From contig NZ_JAUFRA010000007.1 in the NCBI RefSeq assembly GCF_030410045.1, positions 234,365-298,364 on the forward strand: a stretch of DNA of 64,000 nt. The letters run 5' to 3'. Each line of letters begins with the position of its first letter. The first letter of the stretch is position 1. The notes beneath the pieces were generated by a model. That model ran no database searches, had not been told where the DNA came from, and saw only the letters and a program-made list of their open reading frames with translations. Below, one piece after another: positions 25,816 through 34,150 of the stretch. Both the position numbers and the translations under genes were made by a program. The stretch is from Marivivens donghaensis. GTDB taxonomy: Bacteria > Pseudomonadota > Alphaproteobacteria > Rhodobacterales > Rhodobacteraceae.

Positions 25816-26721
25816 TCAGGTCGAGGGGTGGAAAGATTTGCCCAGCGATGCGGGCGCACGTCCTGCGCGGATCATCACGAGGACGACGATAGTCGCGAGG
25901 TATGGTGCCATCGACAGATATTCTACAGGAATTTTCAAGCCCTCAGCCTGCAAGTTAAGCTGAAGGACAGTCACACCGCCAAAAAGATAGGCACCTGCGA
26001 TCAAACGCCACGGCTTCCAGCTGGCAAAGACGACGATGGCGAGCGCGATCCAGCCCGCACCAGCGGTGATACCGTCGATCCACTGGGGCACGCGCACGAG
26101 GCTGATGTAGGCGCCCGCGAGGCCCGCACAGGCGCCGCCGAACATGATGGCGAGGACGCGGACGGCGCGAACGTTATATCCCAGCGCATGGGCGGCATCG
26201 TGGTTTTCGCCAACGGCACGCAGGATCAGACCTGCGCGAGAGTATTTGAGAAAGGCCCAGACGCCGGCGACGATGGCGACGCTGAGGTAGACCATCACAT
26301 CGTGCTGGAACAGGATCGGGCCGATCACAGGAATATCAGCGAGCAGCGGGATGTGAAGCTTGGAAACGGTGAGGTCGGGTGAGCCTTTCGAGCCTTGACC
26401 GATCAGCGATGACAGGCCCAGACCGAACATCGTCAGGCCCAGCCCCGTTGCCACCTGATTGGTCAGCAGGAACTGGGTCAACACGGCAAAGATCAGCGAC
26501 AAAGCCGCGCCCGCCGCTGCAGCGCCGACGAAACCGAGGTAGGGGTTCCCGCTGGAATGGCCCGCGATATAGCCGCAGACCGCGCCGACGATCATCATGC
26601 CCTCAACGCCGAGGTTCAGGACGCCAGAGCGTTCGACGACCAATTCGCCAATTGCGGCCAAGAGGATCGGGGTCGACGCAACCATCAGCGCCGCAAGTAG
26701 GAGGATCGGGTTGATATCCAT
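25816..26721 (-). CDS. ABC transporter permease (BMP/nucleoside type), second subunit
   Basis: 301 residues, strongly hydrophobic, about 8-9 membrane segments, of the BPD_transp_2 family. The ELVVERSGVLNLGVEGMM motif near residue 30 and the EAA-like GENHDAAHALGYNVRAVRVLA loop are characteristic of YufQ/NupQ-type permeases. Forms the channel with the 26721-27806 product. Its ATG shares one base with the upstream permease's stop (TAATG). Confidence 0.9.
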   Translation of the reverse strand: MDINPILLLAALMVASTPILLAAIGELVVERSGVLNLGVEGMMIVGAVCGYIAGHSSGNPYLGFVGAAAAGAALSLIFAVLTQFLLTNQVATGLGLTMFGLGLSSLIGQGSKGSPDLTVSKLHIPLLADIPVIGPILFQHDVMVYLSVAIVAGVWAFLKYSRAGLILRAVGENHDAAHALGYNVRAVRVLAIMFGGACAGLAGAYISLVRVPQWIDGITAGAGWIALAIVVFASWKPWRLIAGAYLFGGVTVLQLNLQAEGLKIPVEYLSMAPYLATIVVLVMIRAGRAPASLGKSFHPST

Positions 26722-27806
26722 TAGCGCACCTCTGCCTTGCCGATTTTGAAACGGTAGTTGGTCAGAACGTCCACGGCCAAGAGGCAGAACAGCAGCATCC
26801 CTTGGAACGTCAGGATCGCGGCTGAGGGGAGGTTCAGTTGTGCTTCGGCGGCTTGGCCCCCGATATAGGTCAGCGCCATCAACAGCCCTGCGAGCAGGAT
26901 GCCGATGGGGTTCAGACGACCGAGGAAGGCCACGATAATCGCGGTAAAGCCATAGTAGGACGGGAACGACCCGAGGATTTGACCCGAGGGGCCAGCGACC
27001 TCGAACAAACCTGCAAGGCCTGCCATTGCGCCAGAAAGGCCGAGGCAGACAATGATCAGCTTGTTCGCGTTCACGCCAGCAAAGCCAGCCGCACGGGGGC
27101 TTTGCCCTGCGAGGCGGACGTTAAAGCCGAATTGGTGACGGGTGAACATGACATAGGCCACGACCACGGCAAAGACGGCGGTCAATGCGCCCCAGTGGAA
27201 ACCCGTCCCGCTGATCAGGTCGAGGTTTGCGGCGGCGGGATATTGGCGCAGGTTGCGGCTGCCCGGCATGCCGTAGCCTTCGGGGTTGCGTAAAAGGCCT
27301 ATTGAGAAGGCCTTGATCAACACTTCGGCCACATAGACCAGCATGAGCGATACAAGGATTTCGTTGGTTTTGAAAAACACACGAAGGAGCGCGGGGATCA
27401 TCGCCCAGAGGAACCCACCCAAGGCCCCCGCGACAATCATCAGCGGGAACAGAACCCAGCGGGTGTCATAAGGGTAGACCGCCAGCGCCACGCCAGCGCC
27501 GCAGATTGCACCGATGATGTATTGGCCCTCGGCACCGATGTTCCAGATGCCTGCACGGAATCCGAACGATAGGCCCACGGCGATCAGCACAAGGGGTGCT
27601 GCCTTTTTCACCACCTCGGGGCGGTAGAAATGCGCGAACTGGCCAAAGACCGGGTCCCAGAAGATGGTTTTGATCGCGATGACGGGGTCTTTGCCCAATA
27701 TCGCGAAGAGCCCCATCCCGAGGATGATGGTCAGCACCACAGCGAGGAGTGGCGCGCCATAGGACCAGTTTTTCGACGGCTGTGGCCGTTTCTCAAGCCT
27801 CAACAT
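26721..27806 (-). CDS. ABC transporter permease (BMP/nucleoside type), first subunit
   Basis: 361 residues from MLRLEKRPQPSKNWSYG; in-frame Mets up to nine codons upstream exist. Hydrophobic with a GIWNIGAEGQYIIGAICGAG motif and AGQSPRAAGFAGVNANKLI, typical of YufP/NupP-type BPD_transp_2 permeases. Overlaps the end of the ATPase gene by 14 bases, and its stop shares a base with the next permease's start. Part of the xdh-linked importer. Confidence 0.9.
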   Translation of the reverse strand: MLRLEKRPQPSKNWSYGAPLLAVVLTIILGMGLFAILGKDPVIAIKTIFWDPVFGQFAHFYRPEVVKKAAPLVLIAVGLSFGFRAGIWNIGAEGQYIIGAICGAGVALAVYPYDTRWVLFPLMIVAGALGGFLWAMIPALLRVFFKTNEILVSLMLVYVAEVLIKAFSIGLLRNPEGYGMPGSRNLRQYPAAANLDLISGTGFHWGALTAVFAVVVAYVMFTRHQFGFNVRLAGQSPRAAGFAGVNANKLIIVCLGLSGAMAGLAGLFEVAGPSGQILGSFPSYYGFTAIIVAFLGRLNPIGILLAGLLMALTYIGGQAAEAQLNLPSAAILTFQGMLLFCLLAVDVLTNYRFKIGKAEVR

Positions 27807-29310
27807 GAGCGGCCTCCATATCATGTGCGCCACCGAGCATTAGACCGATCCTCTCCATCGTGAGGCCAGCGGTAGGCACGGCGGGGGACAGGGTGCCTTC
27901 GTTCAGGGCAGCAAAACGGTCAGCGATTTCCAAAATCTCATCGAGGTCTTGGGAGATAACGACCACCGCAGAGCCTTCGCCCGCGAGGTCCAAGAGCGCC
28001 TGACGGATCGCAGCGGCGGCAGAGGCATCAACGCCCCATGTCGGCTGGTTCACGACCAGAACGCGCGGCTTTTGTAGAATTTCCCGCCCGATCACGAATT
28101 TCTGGAGGTTGCCGCCAGAGAGTGCACGGGCAGCCGTTTCTGGACCAGGGGTCCGCACGTCAAAGCCTTCGATTACAGAGAGGGCAAAGTCGCGGGCGCT
28201 CGGCCAATCAAGGAAGCCGTTTTTCGAAAGGCCTAGCCGCGTTTTCGCGGTCATGAGCGCGTTTTCTGTGAGCGTCATATCGGGGGCAGCGGCGTGACCG
28301 TTGCGTTCCTCGGGCGCGGCGCAGAGGCCGATTTTGCGGCGGGTGTTAGGGTCGAGGTCGCCAATGGCCTGACCGTCGAGCGCCACCATCGCAGCGTCGA
28401 CAGGCATTTCACCAGAGAGCGCCGCGACGAGTTCGTCCTGACCGTTGCCTGCAACACCACCGATGCCGAGGACTTCACCTGATTTCACAGAAACGCAGAC
28501 GTTTTTCAGGGCGGTGCCGAATTGATGCGGGGCGGGGGCGGTCAGGCCCTCGATCACCAGAACATCGTCGCCCAGTGCTTCGCCATCGCGTTTCGGCGTC
28601 ATCAGCGTGGTGCCGACCATCAGTTCCGCCATATCGCGGCTGGTGGTTTCGCGGGGATCGCAGGTGCCGACGACCTTGCCCAGACGCAGAACGGTCGCGT
28701 GTTCGCAGAGCGCACGGATTTCTTCGAGCTTGTGCGAGATGTAGAGGATCGACGTTCCCTCGGACGCCAAAAGGCGGAGAGTGCCAAAGAGAATCTCTAC
28801 CTCCTGAGGGGTCAGAACGCTGGTCGGTTCGTCCATGATCAGGAGTTTCGGGTCTTGGAGCAGGCAGCGAATGATCTCGACCCGCTGACGTTCACCCGCC
28901 GACAGATCACCGACGATGCGGTCGGGCGACAGGGGCAGGCCGTAGTTTTCCGATACCTCGCGGATGCGCTGGGCGAGCTCGCGTTGTTTCGGCGGATTCT
29001 CCATACCGAGGGCGATGTTTTCCGCGACGGTCAATGCATCAAACAGGGAAAAATGCTGGAAAACCATAGCGATACCAGCGGCGCGTGCGGCGCGGGGATC
29101 AGTTGGGGTAAAGGGCGCACCCTCTAGCGTCATGGTGCCAGCATCGGGGCGAACGAGGCCGTAGATCGTTTTGACGAGCGTCGATTTGCCCGCGCCATTC
29201 TCACCGAGGAGCGCGTGGATTTGGCCTTTGCCAATGGCAAAACTGATGTCGCTGTTGGCGACGACGCCTGGATAGGCTTTGGTCAATCCCTGTAGGTCGA
29301 GAAGCGTCAC
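27793..29310 (-). CDS. ABC transporter ATP-binding protein with two nucleotide-binding domains
   Basis: 505 residues, two ABC domains. Domain 1 is canonical: LLGENGAGKSTLVK, signature LSAGERQRVEI, Walker B LLIMDEPTSVL, switch His in LYISHKLEE. Domain 2 has a degenerate P-loop (GVAGNGQDELVAAL), signature LSGGNLQKFVI and a Walker B ending VVNQPTWGVD, in which Asp-Glu are replaced by Asn-Gln. This asymmetry is normal for the BMP, ribose and galactose importers. Overlaps xdhC upstream by four bases, tying the importer to xanthine dehydrogenase. Confidence 0.93.
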   Translation of the reverse strand: MTLLDLQGLTKAYPGVVANSDISFAIGKGQIHALLGENGAGKSTLVKTIYGLVRPDAGTMTLEGAPFTPTDPRAARAAGIAMVFQHFSLFDALTVAENIALGMENPPKQRELAQRIREVSENYGLPLSPDRIVGDLSAGERQRVEIIRCLLQDPKLLIMDEPTSVLTPQEVEILFGTLRLLASEGTSILYISHKLEEIRALCEHATVLRLGKVVGTCDPRETTSRDMAELMVGTTLMTPKRDGEALGDDVLVIEGLTAPAPHQFGTALKNVCVSVKSGEVLGIGGVAGNGQDELVAALSGEMPVDAAMVALDGQAIGDLDPNTRRKIGLCAAPEERNGHAAAPDMTLTENALMTAKTRLGLSKNGFLDWPSARDFALSVIEGFDVRTPGPETAARALSGGNLQKFVIGREILQKPRVLVVNQPTWGVDASAAAAIRQALLDLAGEGSAVVVISQDLDEILEIADRFAALNEGTLSPAVPTAGLTMERIGLMLGGAHDMEAAHVEA

Positions 29311-30233
29311 GTTGTCCCCGTTTCTTTGTCTTGGTCGCTATCTGCCCGCGCAAGCAGGCGTGTGGCAACCCCCAAGGCAATCGCCTGTGGGTGTTTTCCT
29401 AACGTCGGATCGCCTATTGGGCAGGCAATGCGCGAAATTTGTGCAGGTGAATGACCCAATGATGTCAGTCTGTTACGGAAGCGTGCCCATTTTGTGGCCG
29501 ACCCGATGAGCCCAAGCGCAGAAAATCCGCGCGACAAAAGCGCATGGCATAGGTCGAGGTCGATTTGGTGACTGTGGGTCAGGATGATGTGCTCTGCCGA
29601 TTTTGGGGCGTGGGCGGCTAGGACGGGTGGTTCTGCTGCGATGACCTCTGTCACGCCTGCGGGGATTGTGTAGGGGAACCGATCACGCGCAATGTCGATC
29701 CACGTGATCGACAGGTCGGGCAGCGGCGCGAGGACATTGACCAGCGCTCGTCCAACATGGCCAGCGCCCCAGACCCAGAGGTCACGAGTTTGGACAGGGG
29801 CGGTTTCAATCAGCCAGCCGTCGATGATCAGGGGCACCAGTTGTGGTGGCATGGTGGTCAGCCGATTGGCGATTTTCGCGGGCAACGTCGATGCGGGGCG
29901 AAGGGGTCGCGCGTAGGGCAAGCTGCTGGGGAGCGACTGCGCGTCAAAAACCTCAGTCACCAAGGTCACGGAACCCCCGCAGCATTGCCCCAGTTCAGGG
30001 CCAAGCGGGTAAGTCCGTTCGCTGATCCCGCCGCGCCCGATCATAGCGCGGGCGTCGCGCACCGCGTCCCATTCCAGCCGACCACCGCCGATGGTGCCGT
30101 CTTGCCTATCTTGCCAAACGACCATCGAGGTTCCTGCCTCACGCGGCACCGACCCCGCCGTGCGTGTCACGAGCACGCGGGCAAAGGGGCCACGCTCTGC
30201 GCAGTTGCGCAGATATGTCAGGTCGAACGTCAC
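29307..30233 (-). CDS. xdhC: Xanthine dehydrogenase accessory protein XdhC
   Basis: 308 residues. XdhC/CoxI family: N-terminal VTRTAGSVPREAGTSM with GGGRLEWDA and CGGSVTLVTE, then a C-terminal Rossmann-type domain with VWGAGHVGRALVNVL and TWIDIARDRFP, ending with LIGSATKWARFRNRL. XdhC binds molybdenum cofactor, promotes its sulfuration and delivers it to XdhB. Its ATG overlaps the xdhB stop by four bases, and its stop overlaps the ATPase start by four. Confidence 0.95.
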   Translation of the reverse strand: MTFDLTYLRNCAERGPFARVLVTRTAGSVPREAGTSMVVWQDRQDGTIGGGRLEWDAVRDARAMIGRGGISERTYPLGPELGQCCGGSVTLVTEVFDAQSLPSSLPYARPLRPASTLPAKIANRLTTMPPQLVPLIIDGWLIETAPVQTRDLWVWGAGHVGRALVNVLAPLPDLSITWIDIARDRFPYTIPAGVTEVIAAEPPVLAAHAPKSAEHIILTHSHQIDLDLCHALLSRGFSALGLIGSATKWARFRNRLTSLGHSPAQISRIACPIGDPTLGKHPQAIALGVATRLLARADSDQDKETGTT

Positions 30234-32566
30234 GCCTGCACCCGTTTCACGGCCATGAGGATACGCTCTGGTGTGGCGGGAGCGTCGAGGTCGGGATAGC
30301 GATCCCCGCAGGCGGCAACAGCATCCGAGAGCGCAAGGAAGGCCGAGATGCCCAGCATGAACGGCGGTTCACCCACGGCTTTGGACCTGTAGATCGTGGC
30401 TTCGGGGTTTTCGCCGTCGACGAGGTCTACGTTGAACACAGGCGGGCGGTCGGAACAGGCAGGGATTTTGTAGGTCGAGGGCGCGTGGGTGCGCAGCCGA
30501 CCATGGTCATCCCAAACCAGTTCTTCGGTGGTGAGCCAACCTGCACCTTGGACATAGCCGCCCTCGACTTGGCCCTTGTCCAGCGCGGGGTTCAGCGATG
30601 CGCCGACATCGTGCAGAACGTCCGCCCGCAGGATACGGTTTTCACCTGTCAGCGTGTCGATGACGACTTCGGTCACAGAGGCACCGTGGGCAAAGTAAAA
30701 GAACGGTCGCCCTTTGCCAGCCTCGCGGTCCCACGAGAGGTCGGGGGTTTTGTAGAACCCTGTGGCGGATAGTCCGACGCGGGCCTGATAGCACCGCATC
30801 GCGGCCTCAGCGAAGGTGATGGAGTGGCCGCCCCACGTGACCATACCGTCCGCGAATGTGACGGACGCGCCTTGGCCCAAGAACTCTGCCATGCGGGTGC
30901 GGATGGCATCGCAGGCGGCGAGGACCGCCATGCCGTTGAGGTCGGACCCAGAGGAGGCAGCGGTGGCCGAGGTGTTGGGCACCTTCGCGGTATCGGTCGC
31001 GGTGATTTTGACGGTTTCCGTTGAGACGCCAAACCGCGCGGCGGCGACTTGGGCAATTTTCTGGAACAACCCCTGACCCATCTCTGTCCCGCCGTGGTTC
31101 AGCATGATGGAGCCGTCTTGGTAGACGTGGACCAATGCGCCCGCTTGGTTCAAGTGGGTGAGGGTGAAGGAGATGCCGAACTTCACTGGGCTAAACGCGA
31201 TGCCACGTTTCAGGATAGGAGAGTTCGCATTCCACGCGGCGATCTGCGCCTTGCGGTTTTTATAGTCGGACGTTTCGAGCAGCCGTTCCGTCATGGAGTG
31301 GAGGAGAAAATCTTTGACCTCCATCCCATAGGGCGTGGTGTTCGGCTCTGGCCGATGGGTTTCGGGTGAAAACTCGGCCCCAAAGGGTTTGCCTGTGCCA
31401 ATCGCTTTGGCTTCGGCCCCTTTGGCTGGGGCGTAGTAATTCAGGCGGCGCACATCTACGGGGTCCATGTCGAGGTCATGGGCGATGTGGTCCATCACGC
31501 GTTCAATGCCCAGAACACCCTGCGGACCACCAAAGCCACGAAACGCAGTTGCGGACTGCATATTGGTTTTCAGGCGATAGGATGTGATGGTCGCGTGAGG
31601 CAGCAGATAGGCGTTGTCTGAATGGAGCATCGCACGGTCAGCGACTGGTCCCGTTAAATCCTGTGCCCAACCACCGCGGGTGATCTGGGTGAAGGCGATC
31701 CCTTTGATCCGACCCTTGTCGTCAAAGCCGACCTCATAGCCGATCCGAAAATCATGGCGTTTGCCCGTGATCACCATATCGTCGTCGCGGTCGTAGCGCA
31801 TTTTACAAGCGCGGCCTGATAGACGGGCTGCAACGGCTGTGGCAACGGCGAGCGCGTTGCCTTGGCTTTCTTTGCCGCCAAAGCCGCCGCCCATACGACG
31901 ACATTCCACGCGGACCGCATGCATCGGCACGCCCAGCGCGTCGGCGACCTTGTGTTGGATTTCGGTCGGGTGCTGGGTCGAACTGTGAACGACCATGTCC
32001 CCGTTATCTTGGGGGAGGGCGAGGGCCGCTTGACCCTCAAGGTAGAAATGTTCCTGCCCACCCATGTCGAACTGACCAGTCAGGCGGCGGGGGGCATTTT
32101 CAATCGCGGCCTTCGCATCGCCCTTGGACCACGTGCGCGGCCCACCTTCAAAGAAGCTACCAGCCGCCATCGCGTCTTCGACCGAGAGGATCGGTTTTTC
32201 TTCTGCGATTTCGATTTTTGCGAGACGGGCCGCTTTGCGGGCGTTCAGGTGGCTATCGGCGACGACCATGAAAATCGGTTGGCCGACGTAGTGAACCTGA
32301 CCAACAGCGAGCAAGGGTTCGTCATGGATCGACGGGCTGACATCGTTTGAAAACGGCAGGTCATCAGCGGTGAGGACGGTGACGACACCTGTGGCTGATT
32401 TAACGGCTGAAAGGTCGAGCGAGGTGATCGTTCCGCGTGCTTTGGGCGACTGACCAAAGGCAATATGCAAGCAATCACGCGGTGTGGGGATGTCGTCGAT
32501 ATACCGCGCAGAGCCAGTGACATGGAGCGGACCGCTATCGTGGGGGAGGGGTTGGCGAACGGTCAT
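30230..32566 (-). CDS. xdhB: Xanthine dehydrogenase molybdopterin-binding subunit
   Basis: 778 residues from MTVRQPLPHDSGPLHVTGSA; the ATGA overlap with xdhA fixes this start, although the frame stays open upstream. Cofactor motifs: MGGGFGGKESQ, FRGFGGPQGVL, LNHGGTEMGQGL and the catalytic Glu in KAVGEPPFML. This is the large subunit (alpha2-beta2) that hydroxylates hypoxanthine to xanthine and xanthine to urate. The R. capsulatus XdhB is of the same length. Confidence 0.97.
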   Translation of the reverse strand: MTVRQPLPHDSGPLHVTGSARYIDDIPTPRDCLHIAFGQSPKARGTITSLDLSAVKSATGVVTVLTADDLPFSNDVSPSIHDEPLLAVGQVHYVGQPIFMVVADSHLNARKAARLAKIEIAEEKPILSVEDAMAAGSFFEGGPRTWSKGDAKAAIENAPRRLTGQFDMGGQEHFYLEGQAALALPQDNGDMVVHSSTQHPTEIQHKVADALGVPMHAVRVECRRMGGGFGGKESQGNALAVATAVAARLSGRACKMRYDRDDDMVITGKRHDFRIGYEVGFDDKGRIKGIAFTQITRGGWAQDLTGPVADRAMLHSDNAYLLPHATITSYRLKTNMQSATAFRGFGGPQGVLGIERVMDHIAHDLDMDPVDVRRLNYYAPAKGAEAKAIGTGKPFGAEFSPETHRPEPNTTPYGMEVKDFLLHSMTERLLETSDYKNRKAQIAAWNANSPILKRGIAFSPVKFGISFTLTHLNQAGALVHVYQDGSIMLNHGGTEMGQGLFQKIAQVAAARFGVSTETVKITATDTAKVPNTSATAASSGSDLNGMAVLAACDAIRTRMAEFLGQGASVTFADGMVTWGGHSITFAEAAMRCYQARVGLSATGFYKTPDLSWDREAGKGRPFFYFAHGASVTEVVIDTLTGENRILRADVLHDVGASLNPALDKGQVEGGYVQGAGWLTTEELVWDDHGRLRTHAPSTYKIPACSDRPPVFNVDLVDGENPEATIYRSKAVGEPPFMLGISAFLALSDAVAACGDRYPDLDAPATPERILMAVKRVQA

Positions 32567-33921
32567 ACCTCTACCTCCAACACGTTTGTGGGTAGGCCAA
32601 AAGACTGCGCGAAATAACGGCGCAGCATGCCTCTGGCGGCCTCTAGTCGGTAGGCGGCGGAGGCGCGCATATCGGACATTGGGCTGTAATCGATGGCAAG
32701 CGCATCGCAGGCGGCGTCCAATGTGGCCTCGGTCCACGGTTGCCCGATCAGTGTAGACATCGTCGCGCTGGCCAGTTTCGGCGTTCCCGCCATCCCGCCA
32801 AAGGCGATGCGTGCGGCTGTTACGGTGCCATCGGTGACGGTGATGTTAAAGCAACCGCAGACGGCAGAGATGTCTTGGTTGAACCGTTTAGAGAGCTTGT
32901 AACACCGCAGGTCTGGGGCGGATTTCGGGATCGTTACGGCCTCGACGAATTCGCCAGCTGCGCGGTCCTGTTTGCCGTAGTCGATAAAGAAGTCTTCGAT
33001 GGGCAGGTCGCGGCGGGTGTCGCCTTTGCGCAGGTGCAGTGTTGCGCCCAGCGCGATGAGGGCAGGCGGGTTGTCACCGATCGGCGACCCGTTGGCGATA
33101 TTGCCGCCGATTGTGGCGGCGTTGCGGACCTGTTCGGACCCATAGCGGCGGATCATTTCTGCGTAGCTGGGGTGGTGTTCGGCCACGAGGGCGCGAACAT
33201 CTGTCATTGATACACCGGCGCCGAAGCGGATCGCGGTGTCAGTGACCTCTATGGTTTTCAGGTCGTCGCATTGATTGAGGAAAATCACCTGATCCAGATC
33301 GCGGAGCTGTTTGGTCACCCACAGCCCCACATCCGTTGCCCCCGCCACGAGCGTCGCGTCAGGATTGGCGAGGTAAAGCGCGGCGAGGTCGTCGCTGGTT
33401 TTCGGCGCAGGGCCTGACGGCTTCTGTGCTGCGACCCATTCTGCGTCCTGTTTCAACCATTCTGGCAGGGCGGCACCCTCGGCGGAACGGGCGGCGCGGA
33501 TGATTGGGGCATAGCCTGTGCAGCGGCAGAGGTTGCCCGCAAGAACGGTGTCGTGATCGGTGCGACCTTGGGCGTGGCCCGCGACCATGGAAGCGACAAA
33601 CCCCGGTGTGCAGAACCCGCATTGGCTGCCATGTTGATCAACCAAAGCCTGCTGAACGGCGTGCAGGCCGTCTTTACCGATGCCCTCGACCGTGCGGACA
33701 GCTTTGCCGTTTAGTTGGGGCAGGAACAGGATACAGGCGTTCAGGGCACGCACAGAGGTGCCATCCTGCACGACGACCGTGCAGGCACCACAATCGCCTT
33801 CGTTACAGCCTTCTTTGGTTCCTGAGAGACTGCGATCTTCGCGCAGCCAATCGAGTAGGGTCCGTGTCGCGGGTTGCGAGACAAGGACTGTCTCTCCGTT
33901 GAGAAGAAACGATACCTCCAT
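32563..33921 (-). CDS. xdhA: Xanthine dehydrogenase small subunit (FeS/FAD)
   Basis: 452 residues from MEVSFLLNGETV. The frame is open a further 84 codons upstream but the family begins here. N-terminal plant-type 2Fe-2S ligands CNEGDCGACTVV, a helical second 2Fe-2S domain (CGFCTPGF ... CRCTGY), then the FAD domain with LVAGATDVGLWVTKQ and TIGGNIANGSPIGD. It passes electrons from molybdenum to NAD+. First gene of a seven-gene minus-strand unit. It is divergent from dnaE; the 229 bases between should hold both promoters. Confidence 0.96.
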   Translation of the reverse strand: MEVSFLLNGETVLVSQPATRTLLDWLREDRSLSGTKEGCNEGDCGACTVVVQDGTSVRALNACILFLPQLNGKAVRTVEGIGKDGLHAVQQALVDQHGSQCGFCTPGFVASMVAGHAQGRTDHDTVLAGNLCRCTGYAPIIRAARSAEGAALPEWLKQDAEWVAAQKPSGPAPKTSDDLAALYLANPDATLVAGATDVGLWVTKQLRDLDQVIFLNQCDDLKTIEVTDTAIRFGAGVSMTDVRALVAEHHPSYAEMIRRYGSEQVRNAATIGGNIANGSPIGDNPPALIALGATLHLRKGDTRRDLPIEDFFIDYGKQDRAAGEFVEAVTIPKSAPDLRCYKLSKRFNQDISAVCGCFNITVTDGTVTAARIAFGGMAGTPKLASATMSTLIGQPWTEATLDAACDALAIDYSPMSDMRASAAYRLEAARGMLRRYFAQSFGLPTNVLEVEV

Positions 33922-34150
33922 AGGGTCTTGACCTGCCGCCTTACCAAAGGTCCAGAGAATGTCATTGGGCATCGATGCGGCGTAGAGGCCCACTCTCTTT
34001 ATCCCTCTGATCAAAGCGATGCTTTCCGCAGTTGGCAAGAATTTTGTGTCGAAACCTGCCGTCCTTTGCGTCAGTTGCCCAAAAAATGCGCGGTGAAATT
34101 GCGTGCATTTGATGCTTTTACATCCCCAACGCTGGCCATATCCTAGCCAC

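Noticed and set aside
27793..29310. Degenerate second Walker motifs in the ABC ATPase as a damaged gene
   Set aside because: Loss of consensus in the second domain is a normal property of this transporter class.
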